Shown here in pieces: positions 17,152 through 24,996 of a DNA stretch of 64,000 nucleotides. Where the stretch lies: contig NZ_JBKFGH010000029.1 of the NCBI RefSeq assembly GCF_051233475.1, positions 1 through 64,000 of the forward strand, read 5' to 3'. Position 1 is the first letter of the stretch. Every line of letters begins with the position of its first letter. The notes beneath the pieces were generated by a model. That model searched no databases. It saw only the letters and a list, made by a program, of their open reading frames with translations, and was not told the DNA's origin. The position numbers were made by a program, and so were the translations under genes. Origin of the DNA: Bacillus_BU sp051233475. GTDB lineage: Bacteria > Bacillota > Bacilli > Bacillales > Cytobacillaceae.

Positions 17152-18153
17152 TTATTCGGCCTTAATCCCTTTTTCATCAAAGTATTTTTGTGCTCCCGGG
17201 TGAACCTGAATTCCAACACCGTTTAATGCCTTTTCCGCCATAATCAGCTTGCCTTTGGCATGTGTCACTTGATTTGTATTTTCAAAAATAGCTTTCGTAA
17301 TGTCGTAAACAACCGCTTCGGAGAGATCGGAGCGAACAACGAGCATTGCCTGAACAGCTACAGTTTTTACTTTCTCCTCTAATCCGTAGACACCTGAGGC
17401 CACTTCATCGGTTGTATAATATGGATATTTCTTAATTAACGCCTCGATTTTATCCTGTTCGATCGGAATAATCACCACATCTTCAGTTGCAGCCAGGCTT
17501 TCCACTGCACCTGTTGGAGTCCCGGCAGTAACGAACGCGGCATCAATCGTGCCGTCCTGCAGTCCGGCTGTCGATTCGTCAAAGGAAAGATCTTGCTTTT
17601 GAATATCGGCAAATGTCATGCCGTGGACCTCAAGAATTTGCTCTGCATTGGCGACAGTACCTGACCCTGGAGCTCCAACTGACACCTTTTTATTTTTTAG
17701 ATCGGCTACCGATTTGATCCCCGATTTTTTCGTCGTTACGATTTGAATCGTCTCAGGATAAAGGGTTCCAATCGCCTGTACATTCGTGATCTTGCTCGAT
17801 TCAAACATAAGTTTACCTTCAATGGCGTAGGCAGCAATATCTGTTTGTGAAAATGCTAGCTCTGCTTCCTCATTATCAAGCAGTTTCATATTTTCTGCTG
17901 AAGCACCTGAAACCTCCGCGTTCGTTTGAATACCTGTTTCGTCTGAAATAATTTTTGCAAACGAGCCGCCCAATGGATAATAGGTTCCTCCCGTCCCACC
18001 GGTTACAATACTAATAAACTTAGGCTTATCCTCTTTAGTATTGCTAGCTTTATCACCGCTATCCTTTCCCTTGTCCGTCCCACATGCCGCAAGAATCATC
18101 ATGGTGAGAAGCACTACAACTGCTGCGATCGATTTTTTTCTACAAACCTTCAA
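17152..18153 (-). CDS. TAXI-family TRAP solute-binding lipoprotein
   Basis: Extracytoplasmic binding component of the TRAP system. The signal peptide has lipobox LAAC (Cys near 25) and a Lys/Asp-rich linker. The TAXI family signature appears as 'ISIVTGGTGGTYYPLGGSFA' (residues about 47-66), with 'QTDIAAYAIEG', 'KKVSVGAPGSGTVANAEQIL' and 'GTIDAAFVTAGTPTGAV' following. The start is one of two consecutive TTG codons. The second has the better spacing from GGAGG (7 nt) and was chosen. First gene of the TRAP operon, divergent from yeiH-lysR. Confidence 0.92.
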   Translation of the reverse strand: MKVCRKKSIAAVVVLLTMMILAACGTDKGKDSGDKASNTKEDKPKFISIVTGGTGGTYYPLGGSFAKIISDETGIQTNAEVSGASAENMKLLDNEEAELAFSQTDIAAYAIEGKLMFESSKITNVQAIGTLYPETIQIVTTKKSGIKSVADLKNKKVSVGAPGSGTVANAEQILEVHGMTFADIQKQDLSFDESTAGLQDGTIDAAFVTAGTPTGAVESLAATEDVVIIPIEQDKIEALIKKYPYYTTDEVASGVYGLEEKVKTVAVQAMLVVRSDLSEAVVYDITKAIFENTNQVTHAKGKLIMAEKALNGVGIQVHPGAQKYFDEKGIKAE

Positions 18154-18419
18154 CAAAATTCCTCCTTTATATATGTAGATATGCTTTATACCCTTAAGAT
18201 CTTTGTTAAAAAGATACTTGTACTAAGATTTTTATAGCTTTATAGAGGAATATATGATTAATTTAGGGAATTTGTTTTGTCAGTCTGGAAGATAAATCGC
18301 TTTTTTCAGTAGCTAAGTAGTATTAAGAAAATTAATAGTTAGGATTAAATAGTTAAATAATAAACGTCCGGTTTATCTGTTATCGTTAATTATATAATCT
18401 TTTCAAGGAGCTGAATCGG

Positions 18420-19487
18420 ATGTATTTGGAACGAATAAGAGTGACAGAGGCTAATCAATATATGAACGTTCCTCTAAAAGGGAAGCTCCACGGTAAAATA
18501 AAAACCATTTCCTGTGGCTTGTTTTTAACCTTCTTTTTATCGTTTATGGCAAACCAACTTGCAAAAGCCCCTTTCCTTTCAATTATGGGAGTAATGATCA
18601 TCTCGATTTTATTAGGTGTTTTCTGGAATGCGGTAATTGGATCATCGTTGAAATATTCGGCAGGAATTACGTTTAGCAGCAAGTATTTATTAAAACTTGG
18701 GATCATACTTATGGGGATCCGTTTAGATTTTCAGCAAATCCTGAATACTGGAGTTTCTGTCTTATTTATCGATGTAATTGTCATTATTTTTACCCTCATC
18801 ATCACGATTTTGATCGGGAAGGCAGCGGCTGTTGATCGAAAACTAGCGGTATTAATCGCAGTTGGGACAGCAGTCTGCGGTGCAGCAGCCATAGCAGCGG
18901 TGGCCCCGGTAATTAAGGCTAAAAAAGAACAGACTGTACTCGCAGTCGCCATCATCGCGACAATTGGAACGTTTGGCACACTTGTTTATACATTCGTCTA
19001 TCAATCTTTCAACCTTGATCCAACGCTTTATGGTGTCTTAGTTGGCTCAACTTTACAAGAAGTTGCCCATGTGATTGCCGCTTCCGCACCAAGTGGTGAT
19101 ATTGGCAGCGAATCAGCTATCGTCGCAAAACTCGGTCGGGTCGCCTTACTTATTCCAGTCGCTCTTGTGATCGGTTTCTTATATAATAAGAACGATAAGC
19201 AAGCTGATGAAAATAAGAAAAGAGATATAAAAGACTTACCGATTCCGTGGTTTATTTTTGGATTTTTAGGATTTAGTTTAATCAATACGTTTGTGTCTCT
19301 ACCGGAAAGTATTACAAGTGGGATTCTTTCCTTAAGCGGTCTGTTTATGTCCATGGCTATGGTGGCGCTTGGTTTAGGGATAAACGTAGTTGAGTTTAAA
19401 CGAGCTGGAAGTAAACCGGCCCTCATCGGGATATTAGGATTCGCCGCTTTAGTTGGATTAGGTCCGTTCCTTTTGTATCTTCTTTAA
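18420..19487 (+). CDS. yeiH: YeiH/UPF0324 family membrane protein (putative sulfate/anion exporter)
   Basis: Integral membrane protein of 355 aa with about ten hydrophobic spans. It matches the YeiH (UPF0324) family: 'LLKLGIILMGIRLDFQQIL', 'AVCGAAAIAAVAPVIKAKK', 'GTLQEVAHVIAAS'-like 'GSTLQEVAHVIAAS', and 'MAMVALGLGINV'. The family is annotated as putative sulfate or sulfonate-related exporters, but transport is weakly proven. AAGGAG lies 9 nt before the ATG. It is 18 bp upstream of a LysR gene and divergent from the TRAP operon, an arrangement that suggests shared regulation. Confidence 0.9.
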   Translation: MYLERIRVTEANQYMNVPLKGKLHGKIKTISCGLFLTFFLSFMANQLAKAPFLSIMGVMIISILLGVFWNAVIGSSLKYSAGITFSSKYLLKLGIILMGIRLDFQQILNTGVSVLFIDVIVIIFTLIITILIGKAAAVDRKLAVLIAVGTAVCGAAAIAAVAPVIKAKKEQTVLAVAIIATIGTFGTLVYTFVYQSFNLDPTLYGVLVGSTLQEVAHVIAASAPSGDIGSESAIVAKLGRVALLIPVALVIGFLYNKNDKQADENKKRDIKDLPIPWFIFGFLGFSLINTFVSLPESITSGILSLSGLFMSMAMVALGLGINVVEFKRAGSKPALIGILGFAALVGLGPFLLYLL

Positions 19488-19505
19488 TCCTAAGGGGAAA
19501 TCCAT

Positions 19506-20402
19506 ATGTTTCTTGACCACCTGAAAGTTTTTTATATTGCGGCAACGAAAAAGAATTTCTCGGAAACAGCCAAGGTTCTTCATTTGTCCCAGCCTTCCGT
19601 TAGTCTACAAATCAAACATCTAGAAGAATATTTAAACACCAGCTTATTTGACCGAAGCACGAAAAAAATGGAGTTAACGGATACCGGCAAGCTTTTGTAT
19701 CAATATGCAGAACAAATTATTGAGCTGGTGAATGTGGCGGAGAAAGAACTAGCCCTACTATCCGATACAATTCATGGAGATTTGCGCTTAGGTGCCAGTA
19801 TGACGATTGGGGAATATTTACTTCCCTACCACCTCAGTGCTTTTATAAAAAAATATCCTAAAGTCCATATTAAGATGAAAATTGATAACTCCCATCAAAT
19901 TATCGATAAGCTACTTAGTGGGGAAATTGATTTGGGCTTTATCGAGGCGACTATTCATCATGAAAAATTAGAAATCATTCCTTTTTTAGAAGATGAGCTA
20001 TTGATCATTTCATCGATGTCATCTCCATCCCCGTTGCTTGTGGATGAGTTTATTGAGCTCGACCAATTGGTCTTATTGCCTCTCATTATGAGAGAAAGAG
20101 GATCAGGGACAAGGCAGGTTCTGGAACGAAAATTGTTGGAAAACAAATTAGACCCTAGTAAGCTGAATGTGATCTTGGAGCTTGAAAATACGGAGTCGAT
20201 CAAGTCAGCAGTAGGATCCGGCCTTGGTGCAGCAATCATTTCTAAAACAGCGATTCAAAAAGAAGCGGAATTAGGAATTTTGAAGACAACCAGGATTAGG
20301 GGGCTCTCGTTAAAACGGCATTTTTACTTGTTAAACAAAAAGCAGAGTTTATCCCCTGCAAGTGATGCGTTTAAGGAATTGTTTCTTGGTTTGTTTAGGT
20401 GA
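19506..20402 (+). CDS. LysR-family transcriptional regulator (CysL-like)
   Basis: A 298-aa LysR-type regulator. The N-terminal winged HTH is residues 1-60 ('FLDHLKVFYIAATKKNFSETAKVLHLSQPSVS' region), followed by a linker helix and an effector domain with 'GDLRLGASMTIGEYLLP' and 'MRERGSGTRQVLE'. That layout is typical of the CysL/YwfK and CbbR-like branch whose members often sit beside yeiH-type genes. It follows yeiH after 18 bp with AAGGGGA upstream of its ATG and is probably co-transcribed. Candidate targets are yeiH and the divergent TRAP operon in the 260-bp intergenic region. Confidence 0.92.
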   Translation: MFLDHLKVFYIAATKKNFSETAKVLHLSQPSVSLQIKHLEEYLNTSLFDRSTKKMELTDTGKLLYQYAEQIIELVNVAEKELALLSDTIHGDLRLGASMTIGEYLLPYHLSAFIKKYPKVHIKMKIDNSHQIIDKLLSGEIDLGFIEATIHHEKLEIIPFLEDELLIISSMSSPSPLLVDEFIELDQLVLLPLIMRERGSGTRQVLERKLLENKLDPSKLNVILELENTESIKSAVGSGLGAAIISKTAIQKEAELGILKTTRIRGLSLKRHFYLLNKKQSLSPASDAFKELFLGLFR

Positions 20403-20486
20403 AGTGGGGGAGACATTGGGTGTTATTGGGGGCTATTGGGGGCTTGGCATTTGTACCCAATCATTCTTGTCCCATATATAACATGA

Positions 20487-20653
20487 TATGGTCCATATAC
20501 GATTTAGTTGGTCTATATAATTTTAGGTTGGTCTATATATTTTCGGAGTTGGTCTATATATTTTCGGAGTTGGTCTATATATTTTGAAAGTTGGTCCATA
20601 TATTTTGAAAGTTGGTCCATATATTTTGAAAGTTGGTCTATATATTTTTCGAA
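20487..20653. repeat. Tandem array, period 21 bp (ttggtctatatatttt units)
   Basis: Units start at 20508, 20528, 20549, 20570, 20591, 20612 and 20633, with a degenerate unit at 20487 in front. The core TTGGTCTATATATTTT is nearly invariant and the last five bases fall in two families (cggag, gaaag). The array ends with an inverted half (gtaccatat). It lies between convergent lysR and the sirtuin gene. The rest of the 580-bp gap (20654-20924) is A/T-rich with lysine-codon-like runs and no gene with a ribosome binding site. Confidence 0.9.
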
Positions 20654-20924
20654 ATGTACCATATCCACATTCAAACGGGCATAAACACCTCCCCATGAGC
20701 AAATATTCTTAACCAAAAGCTTGAAATCTTAAAAAAAGCTTAATTTTTTATAAAAAAAGTAAGATTTTTCTTAAAAAAACAAAAAAACTGGGGCAAAAAT
20801 CAAAAAAAGCGGCTTTTTATCAAAAATCCCCTAAGATCATGAGAATTTGCAAACATTTAGAAACATCCAGATCATCAAAGAGCCTACTAGCAAGCCGATC
20901 CTAATCGATAACACCCCATAACAA

Positions 20925-20959
20925 AGCCTTGTGATAAAAAAATTCCCCACCACAAGGCT
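20925..20959 (-). terminator. Terminator behind the first sirtuin gene
   Basis: AGCCTTGTG and CACAAGGCT form a 9-bp stem with a long A/T loop, just downstream of the minus-strand stop codon. Confidence 0.65.
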
Positions 20960-20982
20960 CTCAAAAACTCACAATAAACTTC

Positions 20983-21744
20983 TCACTTGGCCAGTTCCCT
21001 TAATACATCTCCAATTTTTTCACCATTAATAATGAGATCTGCTTTGTTATCTAGGTCTGTTGTCTCCATATTGATAATGACAAGCTTTGCTCCTTGCCTT
21101 TTTGCCTCTAACGGAAATAGGTTGGCAGGAGACACACTTAAAGATGAACCTAATACAATGAACAAATCTGCCTTTTTTGCTTCTATTGAGGATTGGTGTA
21201 AAGCTCCCTCCGGCAATGCTTCACCAAATAACACGACCGATGGGCGGATGAAGCCTCCGCAATTACATTGGACATTCTCACCCATAAACTGTTCGATTGG
21301 GTACGTTTTTCCACATTCAGAACAATGACAGGTTCTTAGTGTCCCATGCAGCTCCAATATTCTTCTGTTTCCTGCTGCATGATGAAAGCCATCTACATTT
21401 TGGGTAATGATCGATTGAATTTTCCCATCTTTCTCCCATTCTGCCAGAATATAATGACCTTCGTGAGGCTTACATTCTTTCAAGCTTTGCACTCGATAAC
21501 GGTAGAAATCGATAAATTGATCGCGGTTATGTTTCATTGCAGTTGTACTTGCAAGTTCTAAAGGATTAAATTGAGTCCACATCCCAGTACCTACTGAACG
21601 GAAATCCGGCAAGCCCGCTTCGGTGGACATTCCCGCGCCGCTGAAAACTACGGTATAGGAGGACTTGCTCATGTACTCTTTTAATTGATTGATTTTTTGC
21701 AGGACTGACTGTGAAAATGGGGTTTGTGGGTTTTGTTTTTTCAT
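20983..21744 (-). CDS. cobB: Sir2-family NAD-dependent protein deacylase (sirtuin 1)
   Basis: Cytoplasmic NAD-dependent lysine deacylase. The Rossmann NAD motif is 'FSGAGMSTEAGLPDFRS' (near residues 35-51), the catalytic His lies in 'ITQNVDGFHHAAG', and the zinc site is formed by 'CHCSECG' plus 'CNCGG'. The C-terminal 'LGSSLSVSPAN' and 'IINMETTDLD' segments complete the NAD pocket. The ATG was set at 21744 (6 nt behind GGAGG). The length is about 253 aa. The neighbouring MOSC gene lies upstream with a 27-bp gap, so the two may be co-transcribed. A second, different sirtuin is at 56709-57494. Confidence 0.93.
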   Translation of the reverse strand: MKKQNPQTPFSQSVLQKINQLKEYMSKSSYTVVFSGAGMSTEAGLPDFRSVGTGMWTQFNPLELASTTAMKHNRDQFIDFYRYRVQSLKECKPHEGHYILAEWEKDGKIQSIITQNVDGFHHAAGNRRILELHGTLRTCHCSECGKTYPIEQFMGENVQCNCGGFIRPSVVLFGEALPEGALHQSSIEAKKADLFIVLGSSLSVSPANLFPLEAKRQGAKLVIINMETTDLDNKADLIINGEKIGDVLRELAK

Positions 21745-21771
21745 AATCAACCTCCAATTTTTCGATCCTTG

Positions 21772-22434
21772 CTATAAATCTTCCTTCAATGGTCCATTTC
21801 TGCGAGTTAAGAATGTTTTCTGCCAGCTTTCGGACAATTCATCAACCTCCAAGAGAGTATTGATTCCTTCCAAATTGTTTTTCTCATGATGCATAATCCG
21901 ATTGGCATAATAAACGGTTACGCCTTTAGGATGTCGTTGCAACAAGGTGAATTCATCGTCTTTGGAAATTCTCCCCTCTTCAAGGACTCTAAAATAGTAA
22001 CCTGTAAAGCCAGTCTGTTGGACTTTAACAGGAAGATCGGGCACGCCGTATTTCATAGAGAGCTTAAAACACGGTCGGCGGGGCTGACTAACTTGAAGTG
22101 TGGCATCCCCTATTTTAAAAATATCGCCAATACAAACGTCCGTTTCTAATAAACCGACTGTCGTTAAGTTCTCGCCAAATGCTCCATAATCCAATGTTTG
22201 TCCAAGCTCCTGCTGCCAATAAGCGTAATGTTCATAAGGATAAACACAAACCGCCTTATCTTTTCCACCGTGATGTTCTAAATCTGCTTGTTCGTCCCCG
22301 GCAAAATTTAGTGTTGAAAGATAGATAGGGATCTCAACCGGCACCTTATTGATTCCAGATGAGATGATTTTCCCTTGATAGTTCAAGGATTTCGGTTTTC
22401 CAACATTAATCGATTTAATCATGGCAATGCTCAT
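21772..22434 (-). CDS. MOSC domain protein, YiiM-like
   Basis: A 220-aa MOSC-domain protein, distant kin of the molybdenum cofactor sulfurase C-terminal domain. YiiM-type members help detoxify N-hydroxylated compounds using molybdenum cofactor. Visible motifs are 'FAGDEQADLEHHGGKDKAVCVYP' region (residues 45-67), 'YGAFGENLTT', 'CIGDIFKIG' and the conserved Cys in 'QPRRPCFKLSMKYG'. The C-terminal helical 3-alpha domain is present. GGGGGG precedes the ATG. It is upstream of the sirtuin in the same direction. The window also has a molybdoenzyme at 6.6 kb, but no direct link is visible. Confidence 0.9.
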   Translation of the reverse strand: MSIAMIKSINVGKPKSLNYQGKIISSGINKVPVEIPIYLSTLNFAGDEQADLEHHGGKDKAVCVYPYEHYAYWQQELGQTLDYGAFGENLTTVGLLETDVCIGDIFKIGDATLQVSQPRRPCFKLSMKYGVPDLPVKVQQTGFTGYYFRVLEEGRISKDDEFTLLQRHPKGVTVYYANRIMHHEKNNLEGINTLLEVDELSESWQKTFLTRRNGPLKEDL

Positions 22435-22556
22435 GCTATCCCCCCTAAATAAATCATGACAGAATTTTCCTATATTTCTATTTTAACAGGTTATTGGGTT
22501 TCCTCGTACATAATTCTTACCAAAATAGAATTGACACACAAACTTTAAGGACCACT

Positions 22557-22600
22557 AAAAAAACCAGCCCTCGATTTGTACATAACAAGGCTGGTTTTTA
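22557..22600 (-). terminator. Terminator behind the orphan binding-protein gene
   Basis: AAAAACCAGCC and GGCTGGTTTTT arms around a long loop. Read on the minus strand, it ends in a T7 run. Confidence 0.85.
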
Positions 22601-22604
22601 AAAC

Positions 22605-23612
22605 TTATTCCCCTACAATTCTAGCATTTTTCGTCATTTCCTCGGTTAAAGTAATCCCTTCTTCTGCTGCCGCTTTTTTGTTTATGTATAACTCAAGGTT
22701 GTCTGGGAAGCCGACAGGAATAGCACTTGGCTTTTTGTCATTTTTCAGGATATCGATAGCCATTTGACCAGTCGTATATCCGAGGTCGTGGTATTCAAAC
22801 CCATAAGAGGCAAACGTTCCGCGCTTTACAGAATCTCCTTCTCCAACAAAGGTTGGGATGTCATGTTCGTTTGCAATTTTGATAATCGATTCAAGTCCGG
22901 CTACCACGGTATTATCCTTTGGCACGTAGAAGACATCGACGCGATCTACTAATGATTCAGCCGCTTGCTTTACCTCCGAAGTGGTGGAAATGGATGTTAA
23001 CACTGGTTCTAAACCGATTTCTTTCAATACTTTTTTCGCATTTTCCGTATTTGTGACTGCATTCGGCTCACCAGAGTTATAAACGATACCAACCTTTTTC
23101 GTGTCAGGGAAGAATTCTTTAATCGACTTGATTGTATTTTTGATTGCATTTGGATGTGTATCAGATGTACCGGTCACATTTCCGCCTGGCTTCTCTAAAC
23201 TCTCCACTAACTTTGCTCCAACTGGGTCAGTTATCGCTGTAAACAGAATCGGAATGTCCTTAGTTGCTTTTGTAACCGCCTGAGCGCTTGAAGTCGTGAT
23301 CGCAAAAATTAAATCGTTTTGATTCGCAACCAGGTTTTGAGCAATTGTCATATTATTGTTGATATCACCTTGGGCGTTTTGGTAATCAATCGTTAAGTTT
23401 TTCCCTTTTTCATAGCCTGCATCTTTTAGCGCTGCAATAAATCCTTCTCTGGCTGCATCCAATGATGGATGTTCAACTAACTGGATAATTCCAATTTTCA
23501 CTTCTTTCATTTCCTTTTCTGCACCACTGCTTGTTTCTTTACTCCCTGAACCACATGCAGTCAGCAGGAATAGCATTCCACATAATAGTAAAGCAATGAC
23601 TCTCAACTTCAT
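22605..23612 (-). CDS. ABC transporter substrate-binding lipoprotein (TrpX-like family)
   Basis: A 335-aa extracytoplasmic binding protein of the ABC_sub_bind (PF04392) family, to which TrpX tryptophan-binding proteins belong. The signal peptide ends in lipobox LTAC (Cys near 20). The mature part opens with 'VKIGIIQLVEHPSLDAAREGF' region and contains 'DIPILFTAITDPVGAKLV', 'GNVTGTSDTHP' and 'YNSGEPNA', all family hallmarks. The ATG has GGAGGGG 7 nt upstream. The usual permease and ATPase genes do not follow: a strong terminator and the MOSC gene come next. It is therefore an orphan binding protein. Ligand not determined. Confidence 0.88.
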   Translation of the reverse strand: MKLRVIALLLCGMLFLLTACGSGSKETSSGAEKEMKEVKIGIIQLVEHPSLDAAREGFIAALKDAGYEKGKNLTIDYQNAQGDINNNMTIAQNLVANQNDLIFAITTSSAQAVTKATKDIPILFTAITDPVGAKLVESLEKPGGNVTGTSDTHPNAIKNTIKSIKEFFPDTKKVGIVYNSGEPNAVTNTENAKKVLKEIGLEPVLTSISTTSEVKQAAESLVDRVDVFYVPKDNTVVAGLESIIKIANEHDIPTFVGEGDSVKRGTFASYGFEYHDLGYTTGQMAIDILKNDKKPSAIPVGFPDNLELYINKKAAAEEGITLTEEMTKNARIVGE

Positions 23613-23678
23613 TCATCTTCCCCTCCTGTTGTAACACTCTACATTTTTTCTTTATCCGCATACTATTTTTATAAAATA

Positions 23679-23698
23679 TTAACGATTTGACGCGTTAA
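23679..23698. promoter_or_regulatory. Inverted repeat upstream of the TrpX-like gene
   Basis: TTAACG and CGTTAA arms around 8 bp, about 67 bp before the binding-protein start. It could be a repressor site, but no regulator is linked to it. Confidence 0.3.
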
Positions 23699-23869
23699 AG
23701 CGAATAAGTGATTTCTCATATCTTAGCGAATTCTGAAAAAAATGTCAATTCATTTTTTAGAAAATTAAAAATCGGGATAAATATGTGTTTATCCGAATTA
23801 AGTTCTATTTTCACAAAGCATAGAATGATAAGAAAGTTTGTGGTGAGACTAAAATGAGGAGGGATTGCG

Positions 23870-24094
23870 ATGGACAAAGACATCTTTGATCAAGAGGCAA
23901 ACGAAGCAAATATTGAATTAAATAAAATATTGGAGGATAGTGATCTCCACACTTCAACAAATGGGCTCCCAAAATCAGTTGCCGCCAATCTTAAACTGCA
24001 GGAGGCGATGAATGGCGATAAACAAGAACCATTCGCGCCAACTTATCTGTACAATAATACCCCTGCCATTAAAATAAATAAGGAAACGGATTAA
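23870..24094 (+). CDS. Small acidic hypothetical protein (74 aa)
   Basis: A hydrophilic, acidic 74-residue protein without membrane span or cysteine, predicted largely helical in the middle ('KSVAANLKLQEAMNG'). GGAGGG lies 6 nt before the ATG and a strong terminator follows, so it appears to be a genuine single gene. No family was recognised. It diverges from the TrpX-like gene. Confidence 0.7.
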   Translation: MDKDIFDQEANEANIELNKILEDSDLHTSTNGLPKSVAANLKLQEAMNGDKQEPFAPTYLYNNTPAIKINKETD

Positions 24095-24112
24095 ATAGGA
24101 TCCTGTGCAAAA

Positions 24113-24150
24113 CAGCCCTGCACTTTTTTTGTGCAGGGCTGAAAACTTTT
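24113..24150. terminator. Bidirectional terminator
   Basis: A perfect 11-bp stem CAGCCCTGCAC/GTGCAGGGCTG with a T-rich loop, between the convergent 74-aa gene and the SGNH hydrolase gene. Confidence 0.9.
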
Positions 24151-24153
24151 TAT

Positions 24154-24867
24154 TTAATCAGATTCCAATAAAAGCAGCTTATCTGTAAGCCTGTTTGCAA
24201 TCAGCTCATAGCCCGCCGCGTTCAAATGCAATGAATCGCTAAAACAGCTCTTTTTTGGTTTGTCAGAAAATAAATCGATAGTTGGGACAAACATGCTTGG
24301 TTTATGCCGAGAAGCAGCAATCGTTATTTCCGAGTTCCACTTATTGATCACGCCAAGGATTTCCTGATGATTCCTATATTGAGTATAAGGATCGTATAAT
24401 CCTAAACAAATAATCTGAGCCTTGCTGTTCTCCCGTCTAATGATATCAAGAATTAAATTAAGATTTTGAGTAAATTGATGTTTCCCCTTATTTACCCTGT
24501 TATGGTTGAGATCAGCAAATTTATATTCAGCACTTTTTCTCAGGTCATTCGTCCCGATAAACAGAATGATATAATCGGAACCGCGGATTTCTCTTCTCAC
24601 CTTTTTATCTTTTAACTGGGTTAAAATATCAGCTGTCGTATATTTTGGTACACCAAAGTTACTCATTTGAATTAACGCACCTTTGTTTCCCTCGATCTGC
24701 TCTTTGACTCTTCCAATATACCCTTTTTTTAATGGATCACCGGTCCCAAAGGTAATCGAATCCCCTAGTGCTGTAATTTTCAGTTCCCTCGCACTTGCTA
24801 AACAGCCTGTTAGTGTATTTATCATTAAAGCCAGTATCAAGCAGGTGACCATTATATATTTTTTCAT
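24154..24867 (-). CDS. SGNH/GDSL-family lipase/esterase, lipoprotein
   Basis: Serine hydrolase of the SGNH superfamily exported as a lipoprotein. The signal peptide is followed by lipobox LTGC. Block I 'ALGDSITFGTG' carries the nucleophilic Ser, 'FIGTNDLRKS' is block III with the Asn, and 'SDSLHLNAAGYE' holds the Asp and His of block V. It is similar in layout to Bacillus YpmR-type proteins. The start was set at the ATG at 24867 behind AGGGG, because the upstream 22 codons of the longest frame precede the signal peptide. The substrate could be lipid, acetylated glycan or peptidoglycan. Confidence 0.88.
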   Translation of the reverse strand: MKKYIMVTCLILALMINTLTGCLASARELKITALGDSITFGTGDPLKKGYIGRVKEQIEGNKGALIQMSNFGVPKYTTADILTQLKDKKVRREIRGSDYIILFIGTNDLRKSAEYKFADLNHNRVNKGKHQFTQNLNLILDIIRRENSKAQIICLGLYDPYTQYRNHQEILGVINKWNSEITIAASRHKPSMFVPTIDLFSDKPKKSCFSDSLHLNAAGYELIANRLTDKLLLLESD

Positions 24868-24996
24868 AAAAAAACCCCTGGTATTTTCTCTATTTATCCC
24901 ATTTGAAGTTTTCCCATTTTCTCCTGCTTTCATAAAAAATGGTTTTAGCTACTGTCGGAACAATTATGTTAGTAAAGACCCGGTTTGTAAATAAGG

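Noticed and set aside
20399..20716. Repeat-protein reading frames over the 21-bp array (both strands)
   Set aside because: Because the period is a multiple of three, frames stay open by chance. Neither has a ribosome binding site.
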